Shown piece after piece: positions 34,884 to 43,456 of a stretch of DNA of 64,000 nucleotides; the stretch's first letter is position 1; each line of letters begins with the position of its first letter. A program made the position numbers and the translations under genes. Source of the stretch: UBA7657 sp049652985. Its GTDB lineage: Bacteria > Pseudomonadota > Alphaproteobacteria > Micavibrionales > Micavibrionaceae. The notes beneath the pieces are model-generated. The model was not told the DNA's origin. It ran no database searches and saw nothing but the letters and a program-made list of their open reading frames with translations. The stretch lies in assembly GCA_049652985.1 (NCBI GenBank), contig JBASFK010000004.1:1-64000 (forward strand), given 5' to 3'.

Positions 34884-37800
34884 TTAAACGGCGTTTCCGT
34901 CGTTGGTGATCTGCTGGATGTTAAGGCCAACAATCCCTTCAAGGGTTGCGATAGCTGTCGCGCCCGCCAGGCCGCCAACGCCGTCGGCGTTGACATGAAT
35001 GGTGGTGTGACCGCCTGACTCCGTCTTGAAGACGAAATCGTTAATGCTGTCCTGAACCGCGTTGTAGCCGACCAGCAGGCCCGAAACGTCGAGAACATCG
35101 CCGATTTCAAAATCCTTGACCGTGTCGACGCCTTCGCCGCCGAGATTGACGAACTTGAAGACATCGTCGCCCGAACCGCCGTAAAGCGTGTCGTTGCCGC
35201 CGCCGCCCGTGATCACGTCATCGCCTTCTTGTCCGAAGATGACGTCGTTGCCGCCGCCGCCGCTCAGCGTGTCATTGCCGCCCTGGCGGCCCTGACCATT
35301 GCTGACTGATTCCTCAGCCAGCGCTGCTGCGTTCGCTTTGATATAGGCGATCGTATCTGCGCGGTCCCAGGAGGCGTCATTGCCGAGGCCTGCTTCGAGT
35401 TTGTCGAACACATCCCAGCCTGCGCCTGGAGCCGTCGAAAGGCCCTGCGCCATGGCAAGGTCGTCCGAGAAGATCGAGTCTCCGTAGATCAGGTCGTTGC
35501 CATCGCCGCCGGTCAGGACGTCATCGCCCGTCTCGGTCAGCTGGTTCAGCGGGTTAAGGTTCTGGAATGCGGCGTCGAGATCGTTCGCATTCTGAACGTC
35601 GATCGCATCGCCGTTCTCGTCGATCGTGTCGAGACGCGCCAGCGTTACGCCGCTGATGTCGATACCGACTGCAACGAGCTGGCTCAGGGCCTTCAGCTGG
35701 GCAACTTCGTTGCTGCCGTCGGTAACACCGTGGATCTGATCCATGACCACTTGTGCGTTGTCGTTCGCATTAACGGTCTGGCCATTGGTGCCGACATAGT
35801 GGTTCGGCTCGCCGTCCGAGACGAAATAGGTGAATGTGCTTGCACCCGGGATCGGGTCGTTCGTCAGCGATCCGTTCAGCCAGTTCAACGCGTTGATCAT
35901 CGGCGCTTCATAGTTGGTCCATGACTGGCCGTTGTTGTCCATCGCCTGCACGAATGATACGGCGCTGTTATAGCCGGCATTGTCCGTAACCGTGAACGTG
36001 CCCGACGTGAGCGCCGTCGTGCCGAACGGAACGACATGAACCTTGATCGTGCCCGTGTCGTAATCGTTGAAGTCCTGCAGCAGGTGCGAAACGGCATCCT
36101 TCAGCAGTTGCAGCTTCGAGCCGGGGCCTTCGCCCATCGAGCCTGAAATGTCCAAGATAAGGACGATATTGAAATCCTTGTCCTGTGCGACCTGCTTCGA
36201 GCCGCCAACATCGCCGACCAGGATATCAGCAGCGCGACTGCCGACGATTTCGCCGTGGTCGCAACCAATGTGGTGTTCGGTGGTGGAGCCTTGTTTGTCG
36301 TCGACATTCTCGCCGACGATGAGAACAGGCTGGCTGCCCTCAACAGTCAGCGTCGCCGTGCTGGAATCGCCATCGCGGTCCTGCAGCGTGTAGACGAACT
36401 GGTCGCTGCCCTGGTCAGGCGGGCAGTCATGCGACGAAACAATTATGTTCTGAACGGTGAACGATGCAACCGGCAGGGCCGAGTTGGCAACCGTGCTCAG
36501 GTCGACGCCGACAATCTGCTGTCCGCCGAAGCTCGACGAATTCAGCGTGAACGACGCAATGCCGTCCGCATGCGGAACCGGGCCGATATTGAATTCGCCG
36601 GTTACGGTCGTGCCGTTCGCCAGGTGGACGATATAGTCGATACCGCCCTGCTTGTTGTTATCGCCAAGATCCGCGATGGTGAATGTGACCTTGTCTGAAG
36701 CAGTAAAGTCGACTTCCAGTTGTTCGCCGATGTAAATATTGCTCGGTTCGATACCGATACCGCCGCCATCGCCCACATCATACCAGGTCAGGTCAGCGCC
36801 GTTGGTCGATTTGACCGTGATGCCGTTCTTGGTGACCGTATTCTGGAAGCCGGCAAAGTTTGCAGCTCCCGGGCTCATCGACATCGTCGTGCCGCCGCCT
36901 GCGTAAGGCAGGGCAAAAGGTGTGTAGGTGTACGAACCGTCAGCCGAAATTTTCAGCTGGCCGTACAGGCCGTCGATTGTCGCCTGGCCGACCGTCGGAA
37001 CGTTGACGGTGTTGCCGCCGAACGCGATTTTCGTGACGGTATTCGGTGTGTCGTTGCTGAGGTCGTCAGCAGCGCCTGCGCCGCCGTTCAGACCACTGAC
37101 AACGTTACCGGTGCGTACGCCTTCGCCGAGATTGACGTCGTTTTTCGCAATCGGTGCGTCGTCAACGACATTGACCGTGATGCTGGTCGAAGCCGTGTCG
37201 CCGTCCGAGTCGGTGCCAACTACGCCGAAATTCAGCGTAATGACATCGTTCGGGTTCGCGCCGTCCTGGTGATCAAGAACGCGGTTCAGCGTGAAGGTGT
37301 AATCGCCGGTTGCCGGGTTGATCGTCAGCGTGAAGACATTCGTCGCGCCGCCGTTGACCGTGCCGACATAACCCGTTGCCGTCTGTGTGATCGTAACCGT
37401 TTCGCCGAGCGAGGTCAGGTTGCCGTTAAGCTTCGAGCCTGTCGAGCTGGTGATGCCATCCGGCTTGATCGTGCCGGGCGTGTCGCCGAAGAAGTCGGCG
37501 TCAACATTGCCCGTCTCGACAATCGGGCCGAGGAATGTTTCATCGACAACTTCCGCTGCCGGTTTGATGATGATCGGTTTGTCGTCGGTGTCGACACAGA
37601 TCGTCAGCTTCGCGCTGGCGGTATCGTTGTCGTAGTCGTCCATCGTATACGTGAAGACATCGCTGCCGTCCTTGTTGTCGTTCGGCGTATAGGTGTATTG
37701 ACCGTTCGCCGCGATCGTTAGCACACCATTCGTGCCATTGATATTGACGGTGCCGACAGCCGGAACCGGTGTCGTGGTGCCGTTGAAGGTAACGGAGATG

Positions 37801-39893
37801 ACTGCGCCGGGGCCGTCTTCACCGTGATCGTCGTTGTCCAGGACATTGCCGTTAATGACAGCGCCGTTCGTGAAGTGGCCGTCATCGGTGGCGGTCGGGC
37901 CGTCGTCGACAACATTGACGTTGACGAAACCGTTGTCGGTGTCGCCGTCATTGTCGGTGATCTTCACGCCGAAACGCAGGTTGATCACATCGTTGGCATC
38001 CGTGCCATCTGCGTGGTCGAACTGTTGCAGCTGCGTATAGCTGTATGCGCCATTCTGGTTGATCGTGAAGGTGAAAACAGGAACGCCGCCCGTTGTCGTA
38101 CCGGTATAACCGTTAGCTGTTTGTGTGATGACAACCGTGTCACCGTTCGACTTTAGGTCCGGACCAACGAAAGAACCGTTAATCTGCGTGGTGCCATTGG
38201 GCGTGATAACCGAAGGCGTGTCAGAACCGCCATCGTGCGGCAGGTTGCCGTTCTTCGTGATAGACGCGCCGTTCATGCCGGTTTCATCGATCACTTCAAG
38301 ACCGTTACCAATCGCCGGATTGGCATCCTTGATGTCCGGAACGTCATCTTTAACTTCAATGACGATATTGGCCGGGTCTGTATCGCCGTCAAAGTCGACG
38401 ATTTCCGCGCCGAAGGTCAGCGTGATCTTGTCGCCGCCCACGGAGTGATCCAGAGGTTTCACTAGGTTGAACGTGTACGCGCCGGTCTGCTGGTTCGTGA
38501 TCGTCAGCGTGAATACCGTGCCTGCGGGCGTCGAACCTGTATAGGTCGTGCCGTTAAACGTGATCGTAACGGCCTGACCGCCGGACTGCAGAACGCCGCC
38601 GGCCATATCGCCGGTAAAATTCCATGTGCCGTTGGTGTGAATGTTGCTCGGTGCATTATTGTCCTGGCCGAAATTCTCGATCAGGTTGCCGGAAACCGAA
38701 GCGCCCGGGATATCTTTTTCATCGACAGCTTTCGTACCGTCGCCGTCCAGTGTCGGCGCGTCGTCCGCGACATGAACGATGATCTGGGTAACCAGCGTAT
38801 CGCCGCTGGAATCCGTCAGCAGGACATCGAAGTTGAGGTCGATGACATCGTTCGGATCGGTCCCGTCGTTATGGTCGAGCGGGAGAAGCTGCGTGAAGGT
38901 GTATTCGCCCGTAACCTGGTCGATCACCAACGTGAAAACTTTCTGGCCGTTCGCAATACCGTCATAACCGTCCTGCGCGGCATTGACGACGACAGTAACA
39001 GCATGACCTTCAGAGGTCAGGTTGCCGCCCAGCTGGGAACCGCCGGAGGTGAAACCACCTGCAGCGAGCGGCGTAATCGTGCCGGGAGCGTCGTTGCCGA
39101 AATCAAAAGTGATGAAGCCGGTTTCTACCAGCGGGCCGCCGGAAAGACCCGTTTCATCCAAGAATTCTTCCGCCGGGCCTTCAGCCGTCGGGCGGTCGTT
39201 CGGAACTTCTTCCTCGCCCTGCAGCGGGTTCGGTTCGCGGAAATTTGCGCCATAACCCAGCGCGGTTGCGCCGAGCGGACCAACGGCTGCAAGCGGGCCG
39301 ACCGATGGGGAGTTAAAGGGAGTGCTGAAACCAAAACCGCTGTTCTGCGCGCCGCCAGCGTCGCCTGCTGCGGGTTCGATCTGCGCAAGAGCCTGGGCTT
39401 CATCGCCGGCTGCAGGTTCGATATTCGCAACCTTCTCAGCCTTGACGGTCTTTTCGTTCTTGGCTGTGTTCTCGGGCTCTTCGTCCTGCGTGGTCGTGTC
39501 AACGACCTTGATCATGCTGGACAGCTCGCCCTGGGGAACAACGTCGCTGAATGCAAACGTCGCGGCGTTGTCGCCGGAGGTAACAGCGGAATAATTTTTC
39601 AGGATGAGGCTGCCGCCGCAGTCAAAAGTAACTGTGAGCGTGCCGTCCTGGTCCACGATAAAGGAATCGGCAGCGGCTTTTTCAAAGCCGAAAATATAAT
39701 TCTGACCTTCTTGAAGAGTGACTTCGCGCGTTTCACCAAGCGGCGGACGCTCGATCATGGTCGTGGATTCGACCTTCTGACCTTCGATCTCGCAGACATC
39801 ATCGAGGATGTTCTGTGCCGGGGTCGCTGCCTCGGTGCCTTGAAGTGCGGGCTGTGCCGAAGGGGTTGCGGGTTGCGCGTTTTCGTTTGCCAT
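34884..39893 (-). CDS. Giant type I secreted RTX adhesin
   Basis: 1669 residues. N-terminal part (1-150) without a Sec signal, then an Ala/Pro linker. Four T1SS-143-like repeats (about 248-380, 392-520, 534-662 and 779-911) share a VxETG...DHxDGxDxNDVIxLxF pattern ending DDxPT. A cadherin-like VCBS domain lies at about 668-772, another beta region at 911-1190. A von Willebrand A domain (about 1240-1420) has MIDAS DISGS, suggesting metal-dependent binding to a surface. RTX repeats (GGxGxDxL, about 1455-1580) bind calcium, and the last 90 residues are a T1SS C-terminal signal. It lies upstream of the TolC, ABC and HlyD genes and has CtrA boxes in its promoter. AGGAG precedes the ATG by 5-9 nt. 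Confidence 0.92.
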   Translation of the reverse strand: MANENAQPATPSAQPALQGTEAATPAQNILDDVCEIEGQKVESTTMIERPPLGETREVTLQEGQNYIFGFEKAAADSFIVDQDGTLTVTFDCGGSLILKNYSAVTSGDNAATFAFSDVVPQGELSSMIKVVDTTTQDEEPENTAKNEKTVKAEKVANIEPAAGDEAQALAQIEPAAGDAGGAQNSGFGFSTPFNSPSVGPLAAVGPLGATALGYGANFREPNPLQGEEEVPNDRPTAEGPAEEFLDETGLSGGPLVETGFITFDFGNDAPGTITPLAAGGFTSGGSQLGGNLTSEGHAVTVVVNAAQDGYDGIANGQKVFTLVIDQVTGEYTFTQLLPLDHNDGTDPNDVIDLNFDVLLTDSSGDTLVTQIIVHVADDAPTLDGDGTKAVDEKDIPGASVSGNLIENFGQDNNAPSNIHTNGTWNFTGDMAGGVLQSGGQAVTITFNGTTYTGSTPAGTVFTLTITNQQTGAYTFNLVKPLDHSVGGDKITLTFGAEIVDFDGDTDPANIVIEVKDDVPDIKDANPAIGNGLEVIDETGMNGASITKNGNLPHDGGSDTPSVITPNGTTQINGSFVGPDLKSNGDTVVITQTANGYTGTTTGGVPVFTFTINQNGAYSYTQLQQFDHADGTDANDVINLRFGVKITDNDGDTDNGFVNVNVVDDGPTATDDGHFTNGAVINGNVLDNDDHGEDGPGAVISVTFNGTTTPVPAVGTVNINGTNGVLTIAANGQYTYTPNDNKDGSDVFTYTMDDYDNDTASAKLTICVDTDDKPIIIKPAAEVVDETFLGPIVETGNVDADFFGDTPGTIKPDGITSSTGSKLNGNLTSLGETVTITQTATGYVGTVNGGATNVFTLTINPATGDYTFTLNRVLDHQDGANPNDVITLNFGVVGTDSDGDTASTSITVNVVDDAPIAKNDVNLGEGVRTGNVVSGLNGGAGAADDLSNDTPNTVTKIAFGGNTVNVPTVGQATIDGLYGQLKISADGSYTYTPFALPYAGGGTTMSMSPGAANFAGFQNTVTKNGITVKSTNGADLTWYDVGDGGGIGIEPSNIYIGEQLEVDFTASDKVTFTIADLGDNNKQGGIDYIVHLANGTTVTGEFNIGPVPHADGIASFTLNSSSFGGQQIVGVDLSTVANSALPVASFTVQNIIVSSHDCPPDQGSDQFVYTLQDRDGDSSTATLTVEGSQPVLIVGENVDDKQGSTTEHHIGCDHGEIVGSRAADILVGDVGGSKQVAQDKDFNIVLILDISGSMGEGPGSKLQLLKDAVSHLLQDFNDYDTGTIKVHVVPFGTTALTSGTFTVTDNAGYNSAVSFVQAMDNNGQSWTNYEAPMINALNWLNGSLTNDPIPGASTFTYFVSDGEPNHYVGTNGQTVNANDNAQVVMDQIHGVTDGSNEVAQLKALSQLVAVGIDISGVTLARLDTIDENGDAIDVQNANDLDAAFQNLNPLNQLTETGDDVLTGGDGNDLIYGDSIFSDDLAMAQGLSTAPGAGWDVFDKLEAGLGNDASWDRADTIAYIKANAAALAEESVSNGQGRQGGNDTLSGGGGNDVIFGQEGDDVITGGGGNDTLYGGSGDDVFKFVNLGGEGVDTVKDFEIGDVLDVSGLLVGYNAVQDSINDFVFKTESGGHTTIHVNADGVGGLAGATAIATLEGIVGLNIQQITNDGNAV

Positions 39894-39912
39894 TGACTCT
39901 CTCCTGAGTAAA

Positions 39913-39937
39913 AAAAATAAAGGGCCTCGTGGGGCCG
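39913..39937 (-). terminator. Weak terminator/attenuator-like hairpin in adhesin leader
   Basis: On the minus strand GGCCC-cacg-AGGCC is followed by CTTTATTTTTTTT, between the CtrA boxes and the adhesin ribosome site. It looks like a short intrinsic terminator in the 5' leader and could attenuate the long transcript. Confidence 0.35.
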
Positions 39938-39944
39938 TGAAAAT

Positions 39945-40025
39945 TTAACAGTTTCTTAACAGATGTTCTTCAAGTTTTAAGGGAAACTTAACACTCTGTC
40001 AACAATTATGTTAAAGGATCGTTAA
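39945..40025. promoter_or_regulatory. Three exact CtrA boxes upstream of the adhesin
   Basis: TTAA-N7-TTAA occurs exactly three times: 39945-39959, 39977-39991 and 40011-40025. The first two are followed by C on the plus strand and the third by C on the minus strand, matching TTAA-N7-TTAAC. Starts are 32 and 34 bp apart, about three helical turns, so they face one side of the DNA. They lie 52-132 bp upstream of the adhesin ATG and probably place it under CtrA cell-cycle control. Confidence 0.75.
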
Positions 40026-40289
40026 GGTATATGTTCCTAATACGGTTAAATCCCTGATTCCATTTATATTTTACATAATAAAATAAGACGGAATGCCTAT
40101 GGTTGTTATAATAGTCACACAGGCAAAAACAAAGGTTTTTTCCCGTTTTTGGTACGTCTGGGCGGATTGGCCAATCCCCTCCACCCCCGAATCACGAACA
40201 AAGCTCACATATATAATGACGCGGGCCCTGTCCCGTTCCCTGGAATGGCTGTTTCCCGGGCAAATTTTCCTCAATTCCCCGTTTGACGC

Positions 40290-40448
40290 GAATCGCAAAA
40301 AAGAGCGAATCGATTCTCAGGAACGATTCGCTTTCCCTGAAACCGCGGGAATCCGCTATTTTTTATTTCCGAATCGATTCGTAATGCTCCTCGCGATTCG
40401 TGTTTCAGGAACCGATTCTCTCAGAAAAAATTTCCACGCCATCGATTC
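40290..40448. promoter_or_regulatory. Dense cluster of GANTC (CcrM methylation) sites
   Basis: Ten GANTC sites in 159 bp (40290, 40307, 40312, 40325, 40349, 40371, 40376, 40395, 40414, 40444), with three more outside (40056, 40189, 40545). Chance predicts about one per 256 bp. GAATCGATTC occurs twice (40307 and 40371), each holding two sites, and flanking TCAGGA blocks repeat. CcrM methylates GANTC once per cell cycle in alphaproteobacteria. The sequence lies between the CtrA boxes and the DnaA box and contains no gene. Confidence 0.8.
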
Positions 40449-40508
40449 CGTAAAATTTTTTGCGCTTTTTTGCGGTTCCTGAATTTTTTTTTTGGGCTGT
40501 GCGAAACC

Positions 40509-40517
40509 TGTGCATAA
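40509..40517 (-). promoter_or_regulatory. Exact DnaA box
   Basis: TGTGCATAA on the plus strand is the complement of TTATGCACA, the DnaA consensus TTATNCACA. It is flanked by AT-rich runs (40484-40492 and 40529-40543). A single exact box is weak by itself; its meaning comes from the neighbouring GANTC cluster and CtrA boxes. Confidence 0.5.
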
Positions 40518-40639
40518 CTTTGTGCGGCGAATTTTTTAATAACGGAATCATTTGAAACAAAATTCTCAACCAAAATTTCCCCACAGCGCCCGTTTTGAAA
40601 AATTTTTGCGTCGGCTGAAAAAAATGACTCGACTCACCC

Positions 40640-41142
40640 CGTCAGGTTTTGCAATCTGAGCATGTCTTCGGGACACAGCTTGTTGGGCACAGCAAGAACT
40701 GATCCGGAAGTCGGACCGCCTTGGTCGGCGGCCCGGTTTGTGGGATAAGGCTTCGGCCCCCGCAGGCTGATAGGGGCTTAAGAGTTCCTGGATACAACGT
40801 TCCGCAACTGACCTGTGGTCGCGCACATAAAAACGTTTGCAAGCGGAAACGTGCAAGGTCCAGAACGTTATTATTCGGCTCCGAAAAAGTTGGCAGTTCA
40901 TGCAGAACTGTTAATGGAGTGGTTTAGATAGCCACGATAAATAAATGCGGATGGGGGTTCATCCGCGGATTGACAGGACGACAAGCTGGGTAAGCTGCCC
41001 ATGTGTCCAAGGCAATCGGTTCCAGAGAGCCCGCAGGTGACTTACGCTTCGGCGTAAACATCTCGGGACCTTCCCAAAAAGACCCCGGCACTCACCTTTA
41101 TGGTTCGCCATAAAGAATGGGGGCCGGGGTTCTTTTGTTTTT
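40640..41142 (+). ncRNA. Candidate structured RNA, not identified
   Basis: About 500 nt with many compact perfect hairpins: CCGCC/GGCGG (40716-40731), TGTGGG/CCCGCA enclosing GGC-ttcg-GCC (40739-40764), CGTTT/AAACG (40834-40851), CAGTTC/GAACTG (40894-40910), GCGGATG/CATCCGC (40947-40966), TTACGC-ttcg-GCGTAA (41042-41057) and a terminator. Repeated cUUCGg tetraloops favour the plus strand as the RNA. No long credible reading frame is present. I compared it by eye with tmRNA, RNase P RNA and 6S RNA and found no tag frame, CCA end or P4 signature. Ends are approximate. Confidence 0.45.
41081..41142 (+). terminator. Strong nested terminator hairpin
   Basis: GACCCCGGC (41081-41089) pairs with GCCGGGGTTC (41123-41132), with an inner TTTATGG-ttcg-CCATAAA hairpin, then TTTTGTTTTT. 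The minus strand also has a T-run, so it may end the 41201 gene transcript as well. Confidence 0.7.
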
Positions 41143-41200
41143 GAAGCCCGGTTTTCGCGCGCTTGAAAATCAGAAATTATTTTGGATTGTTCTCTGGCTT

Positions 41201-41491
41201 TCAGAAGCCCAAAGACAACTCTTTGATCTCTAAATTAAATCGCTCTTTTACCCGCTCGCAGGTGTCCTGATCGGGAAGCTCAGGACAAGAAGCTCTCTTG
41301 AGAATTACAGGTTTCAATTTGGTCTGCAGAGTGTCGGGAATTCTTTCTTCACTAAATGCCACCCGCAAAGCTTTCTGATCGTTACTATCTAATTTCGCCG
41401 GCACATAAAGGACTGCTCCAAGCAAGGATAGGCCCAAAACACTGGCAAAAATTTTCACTGGAACTGTTGGCTCTTCCGTTTCTGGATGCAT
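41201..41491 (-). CDS. Small membrane-anchored hypothetical protein
   Basis: 96 residues, not recognised. A single hydrophobic helix (about 13-31) after a short N-terminal tail, then a polar domain with two Cys (CPELPDQDTC near 70-79) that could form a disulfide in the periplasm. It lies 53 bp downstream of serA on the same strand. Confidence 0.55.
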   Translation of the reverse strand: MHPETEEPTVPVKIFASVLGLSLLGAVLYVPAKLDSNDQKALRVAFSEERIPDTLQTKLKPVILKRASCPELPDQDTCERVKERFNLEIKELSLGF

Positions 41492-41544
41492 CTGATTCCC
41501 CCGTTTATATGAGCAAACAGCGGGCGGGCATACGTGTCAACTGC

Positions 41545-43146
41545 CTAGAAACTCAGCCGCTTCGCGCTCTGGATATGCGGCAGTTTCGAAATCTTCGCGA
41601 ACAATTCATCCGGCAGCGGCGCATCCAGCGACACGATACAAACAGCTTCTGATGCCGCGTCTTTCCGTCCCAGACGGAAATCGGCGATATTCTGCTTCGC
41701 CTCACCCAAAATCGTACCCACACCGCCGACCAGGCCGGGCTTGTCGTCGTTGCGGATGAAGAGCATGTGCTCCGACAACGCTGCCTCGATCGGCACGCCC
41801 TCGATATTGACGATGCGCGGCTCCTTGCCGGTAAACAGCGTACCCGCAACATTGCGCACACGGCTTTCCGACGTCACCGTCACATTGATCATGCTGCGGA
41901 AATCTTTCGATGAACCGGATTTGGTTTCCGAGATTTTAATCCCGCGCGCCTCGGCGATGCCGGCCGCATTCACCATGTTCACGCCTTCCAGCTGTGATTT
42001 CAAAATCGCGGCGATGACAATGGCCGTCAACGGCTTCACATTAAGGTCCGAAACCGTGCCTTCATATGAAACCTCTACCGACTTGATCGCGCTCTCGGTA
42101 ATCTGGCCCGCGAAACTGCCCAATTGCTCAGAAAGCTTCATATAAGGCTTGAGGCGCGGCGCATCCTCCGCCGAGATTGACGGCATGTTAAGCGCGTTCG
42201 TGACCGCGCCGCTGATCAGGTAATCCGCCATCTGCTCGGCGACCTGCAGCGCGACATTGACCTGTGCTTCCGTCGTCGATGCGCCGAGATGCGGCGTACA
42301 GATGACTTTCGGATGACCAAAAAACACGCTTTCTTTCGCGGGCTCGACCTCGAACACGTCGAGCGCAGCGCCCGCCACTTTCCCACTGTCCAGCGCGTCT
42401 TTCAGATCCTGCTCGACGATCAACCCGCCGCGCGCGCAGTTAATAATGCGCACGCCGTCTTTCATCGTCGCGATGGATTTCTTGTTGATCATGTTCGCGG
42501 TCTTGTCGTTCTTCGGCACATGGATCGTGATGAAATCCGCACGTCTGAATAAATCCTCAAGCTCGACTTTCTCGACACCGATTTCTACAGCGCGGTCCTT
42601 CGTCAGGAACGGGTCATACGCGATCACGTTCATCTTCAGGCCAACAGCGCGGTCCGCCACGATACTGCCGATATTCCCACAGCCGATAACGCCCAGCGTT
42701 TTCCCGTACAGCTCAACACCCATGAATCTTTTCTTTTCCCACTTACCCGCATGGGTCGATTCGTTCGCCTGCGGAATCTCGCGCGCCAGCGCGAACATCA
42801 TCGCGATCGCATGCTCCGCTGTCGTGATGGAGTTTCCGAACGGTGTATTCATGACGACAATGCCCGCCGCCGTCGCTTTTGGAATATCGACATTGTCGAC
42901 GCCGATGCCTGCGCGCCCGACAACTTTCAGATTTTTTCCCGCCTCGATAATTTCCGGCGTGACTTTTGTCTCAGAACGAACGGCAAGCCCGTCATAATTC
43001 GCGATGATGGATTTCAGCTCATCGGCCTTGATGCCCGATTTGAAATCGACATCGCATCCTTTTTTCTTGAAAATCTCTACGGCGAGGGGATCCAGCGCGT
43101 CGCTGATCAATACTCTGGGGGCCTTAACGGCAGCGGTCTTAGACAT
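41545..43146 (-). CDS. serA: D-3-phosphoglycerate dehydrogenase
   Basis: 533 residues, the long SerA type. NAD-binding GCGNIG (155-160), catalytic Arg in CARGG (239), Glu in VFEVEP (about 266) and His286 (TPHLGAS). An ASB domain (about 320-440) and a C-terminal ACT domain (about 455-533) likely mediate serine feedback. First step of phosphorylated serine biosynthesis. Order on the minus strand is serC, a 51-residue gene, serA. Confidence 0.96.
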   Translation of the reverse strand: MSKTAAVKAPRVLISDALDPLAVEIFKKKGCDVDFKSGIKADELKSIIANYDGLAVRSETKVTPEIIEAGKNLKVVGRAGIGVDNVDIPKATAAGIVVMNTPFGNSITTAEHAIAMMFALAREIPQANESTHAGKWEKKRFMGVELYGKTLGVIGCGNIGSIVADRAVGLKMNVIAYDPFLTKDRAVEIGVEKVELEDLFRRADFITIHVPKNDKTANMINKKSIATMKDGVRIINCARGGLIVEQDLKDALDSGKVAGAALDVFEVEPAKESVFFGHPKVICTPHLGASTTEAQVNVALQVAEQMADYLISGAVTNALNMPSISAEDAPRLKPYMKLSEQLGSFAGQITESAIKSVEVSYEGTVSDLNVKPLTAIVIAAILKSQLEGVNMVNAAGIAEARGIKISETKSGSSKDFRSMINVTVTSESRVRNVAGTLFTGKEPRIVNIEGVPIEAALSEHMLFIRNDDKPGLVGGVGTILGEAKQNIADFRLGRKDAASEAVCIVSLDAPLPDELFAKISKLPHIQSAKRLSF

Positions 43147-43237
43147 TTTTCACCATGATTTTGTCTTGTTCATGAAAACAGGCCTCCTTGATACCAAGAA
43201 GACCTGTTCCCATACAAGCAGAATCTGGGAGGATCGA

Positions 43238-43393
43238 TTATTTAGCGTCTTCAGCGCGCTTTCTGTCGCCTTCTTTCTTACCGGCAGCATAAGCGCCTTG
43301 ATATTTTTCCTTCTCTGCATCGCTCCATTTCGGGTCGATTTTCATACCCTGGTTTTGCATGCCATGATTTTGTGCGTCTTGTTCAATACCCAT
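43238..43393 (-). CDS. Small hydrophilic protein between serC and serA
   Basis: 51 residues with a good ribosome site (AAAGGAG, 6-7 nt before ATG). Rich in Lys, Glu, Ala and Gln, without hydrophobic stretches; it ends KKEGDRKRAEDAK. No family recognised. It lies 63 bp after serC and 91 bp before serA on the same strand. The strong ribosome site and clean frame support a real gene. Confidence 0.6.
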   Translation of the reverse strand: MGIEQDAQNHGMQNQGMKIDPKWSDAEKEKYQGAYAAGKKEGDRKRAEDAK

Positions 43394-43456
43394 AACAATC
43401 TCCTTTCATTGCGTTTACATACGAACGAACGGGAAAACGCATGGTTCCAGTGAAAA

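Noticed and set aside
34784..34884. CtrA box near the end of the adhesin gene
   Set aside because: TTAA pairs at 34871-34884 are separated by 6 rather than 7 bases, so they do not fit the full site.
34884..39893. CRISPR array among the repeats
   Set aside because: The repeats are in-frame protein domains over 100 codons long with variable sequence; no short identical repeats with spacers occur in the window.
36720..39896. Long plus-strand frames opposite the adhesin
   Set aside because: They arise from the GC-rich repeated codons of the adhesin on the other strand and have low-complexity Arg/Val/Asp composition.
40071..40901. Short reading frames in the adhesin upstream gap
   Set aside because: They overlap the GANTC repeats or hairpins, lack ribosome sites and have no plausible protein features.
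40640..41142. Identification as tmRNA, RNase P RNA or 6S RNA
   Set aside because: No tag frame beginning Ala-Asn-Asp, no CCA end, and no GAGGAAAGTCC or ACAGAA core was found. GGATTGACAGG (40966-40976) recalls the tmRNA 5' part but is not enough.
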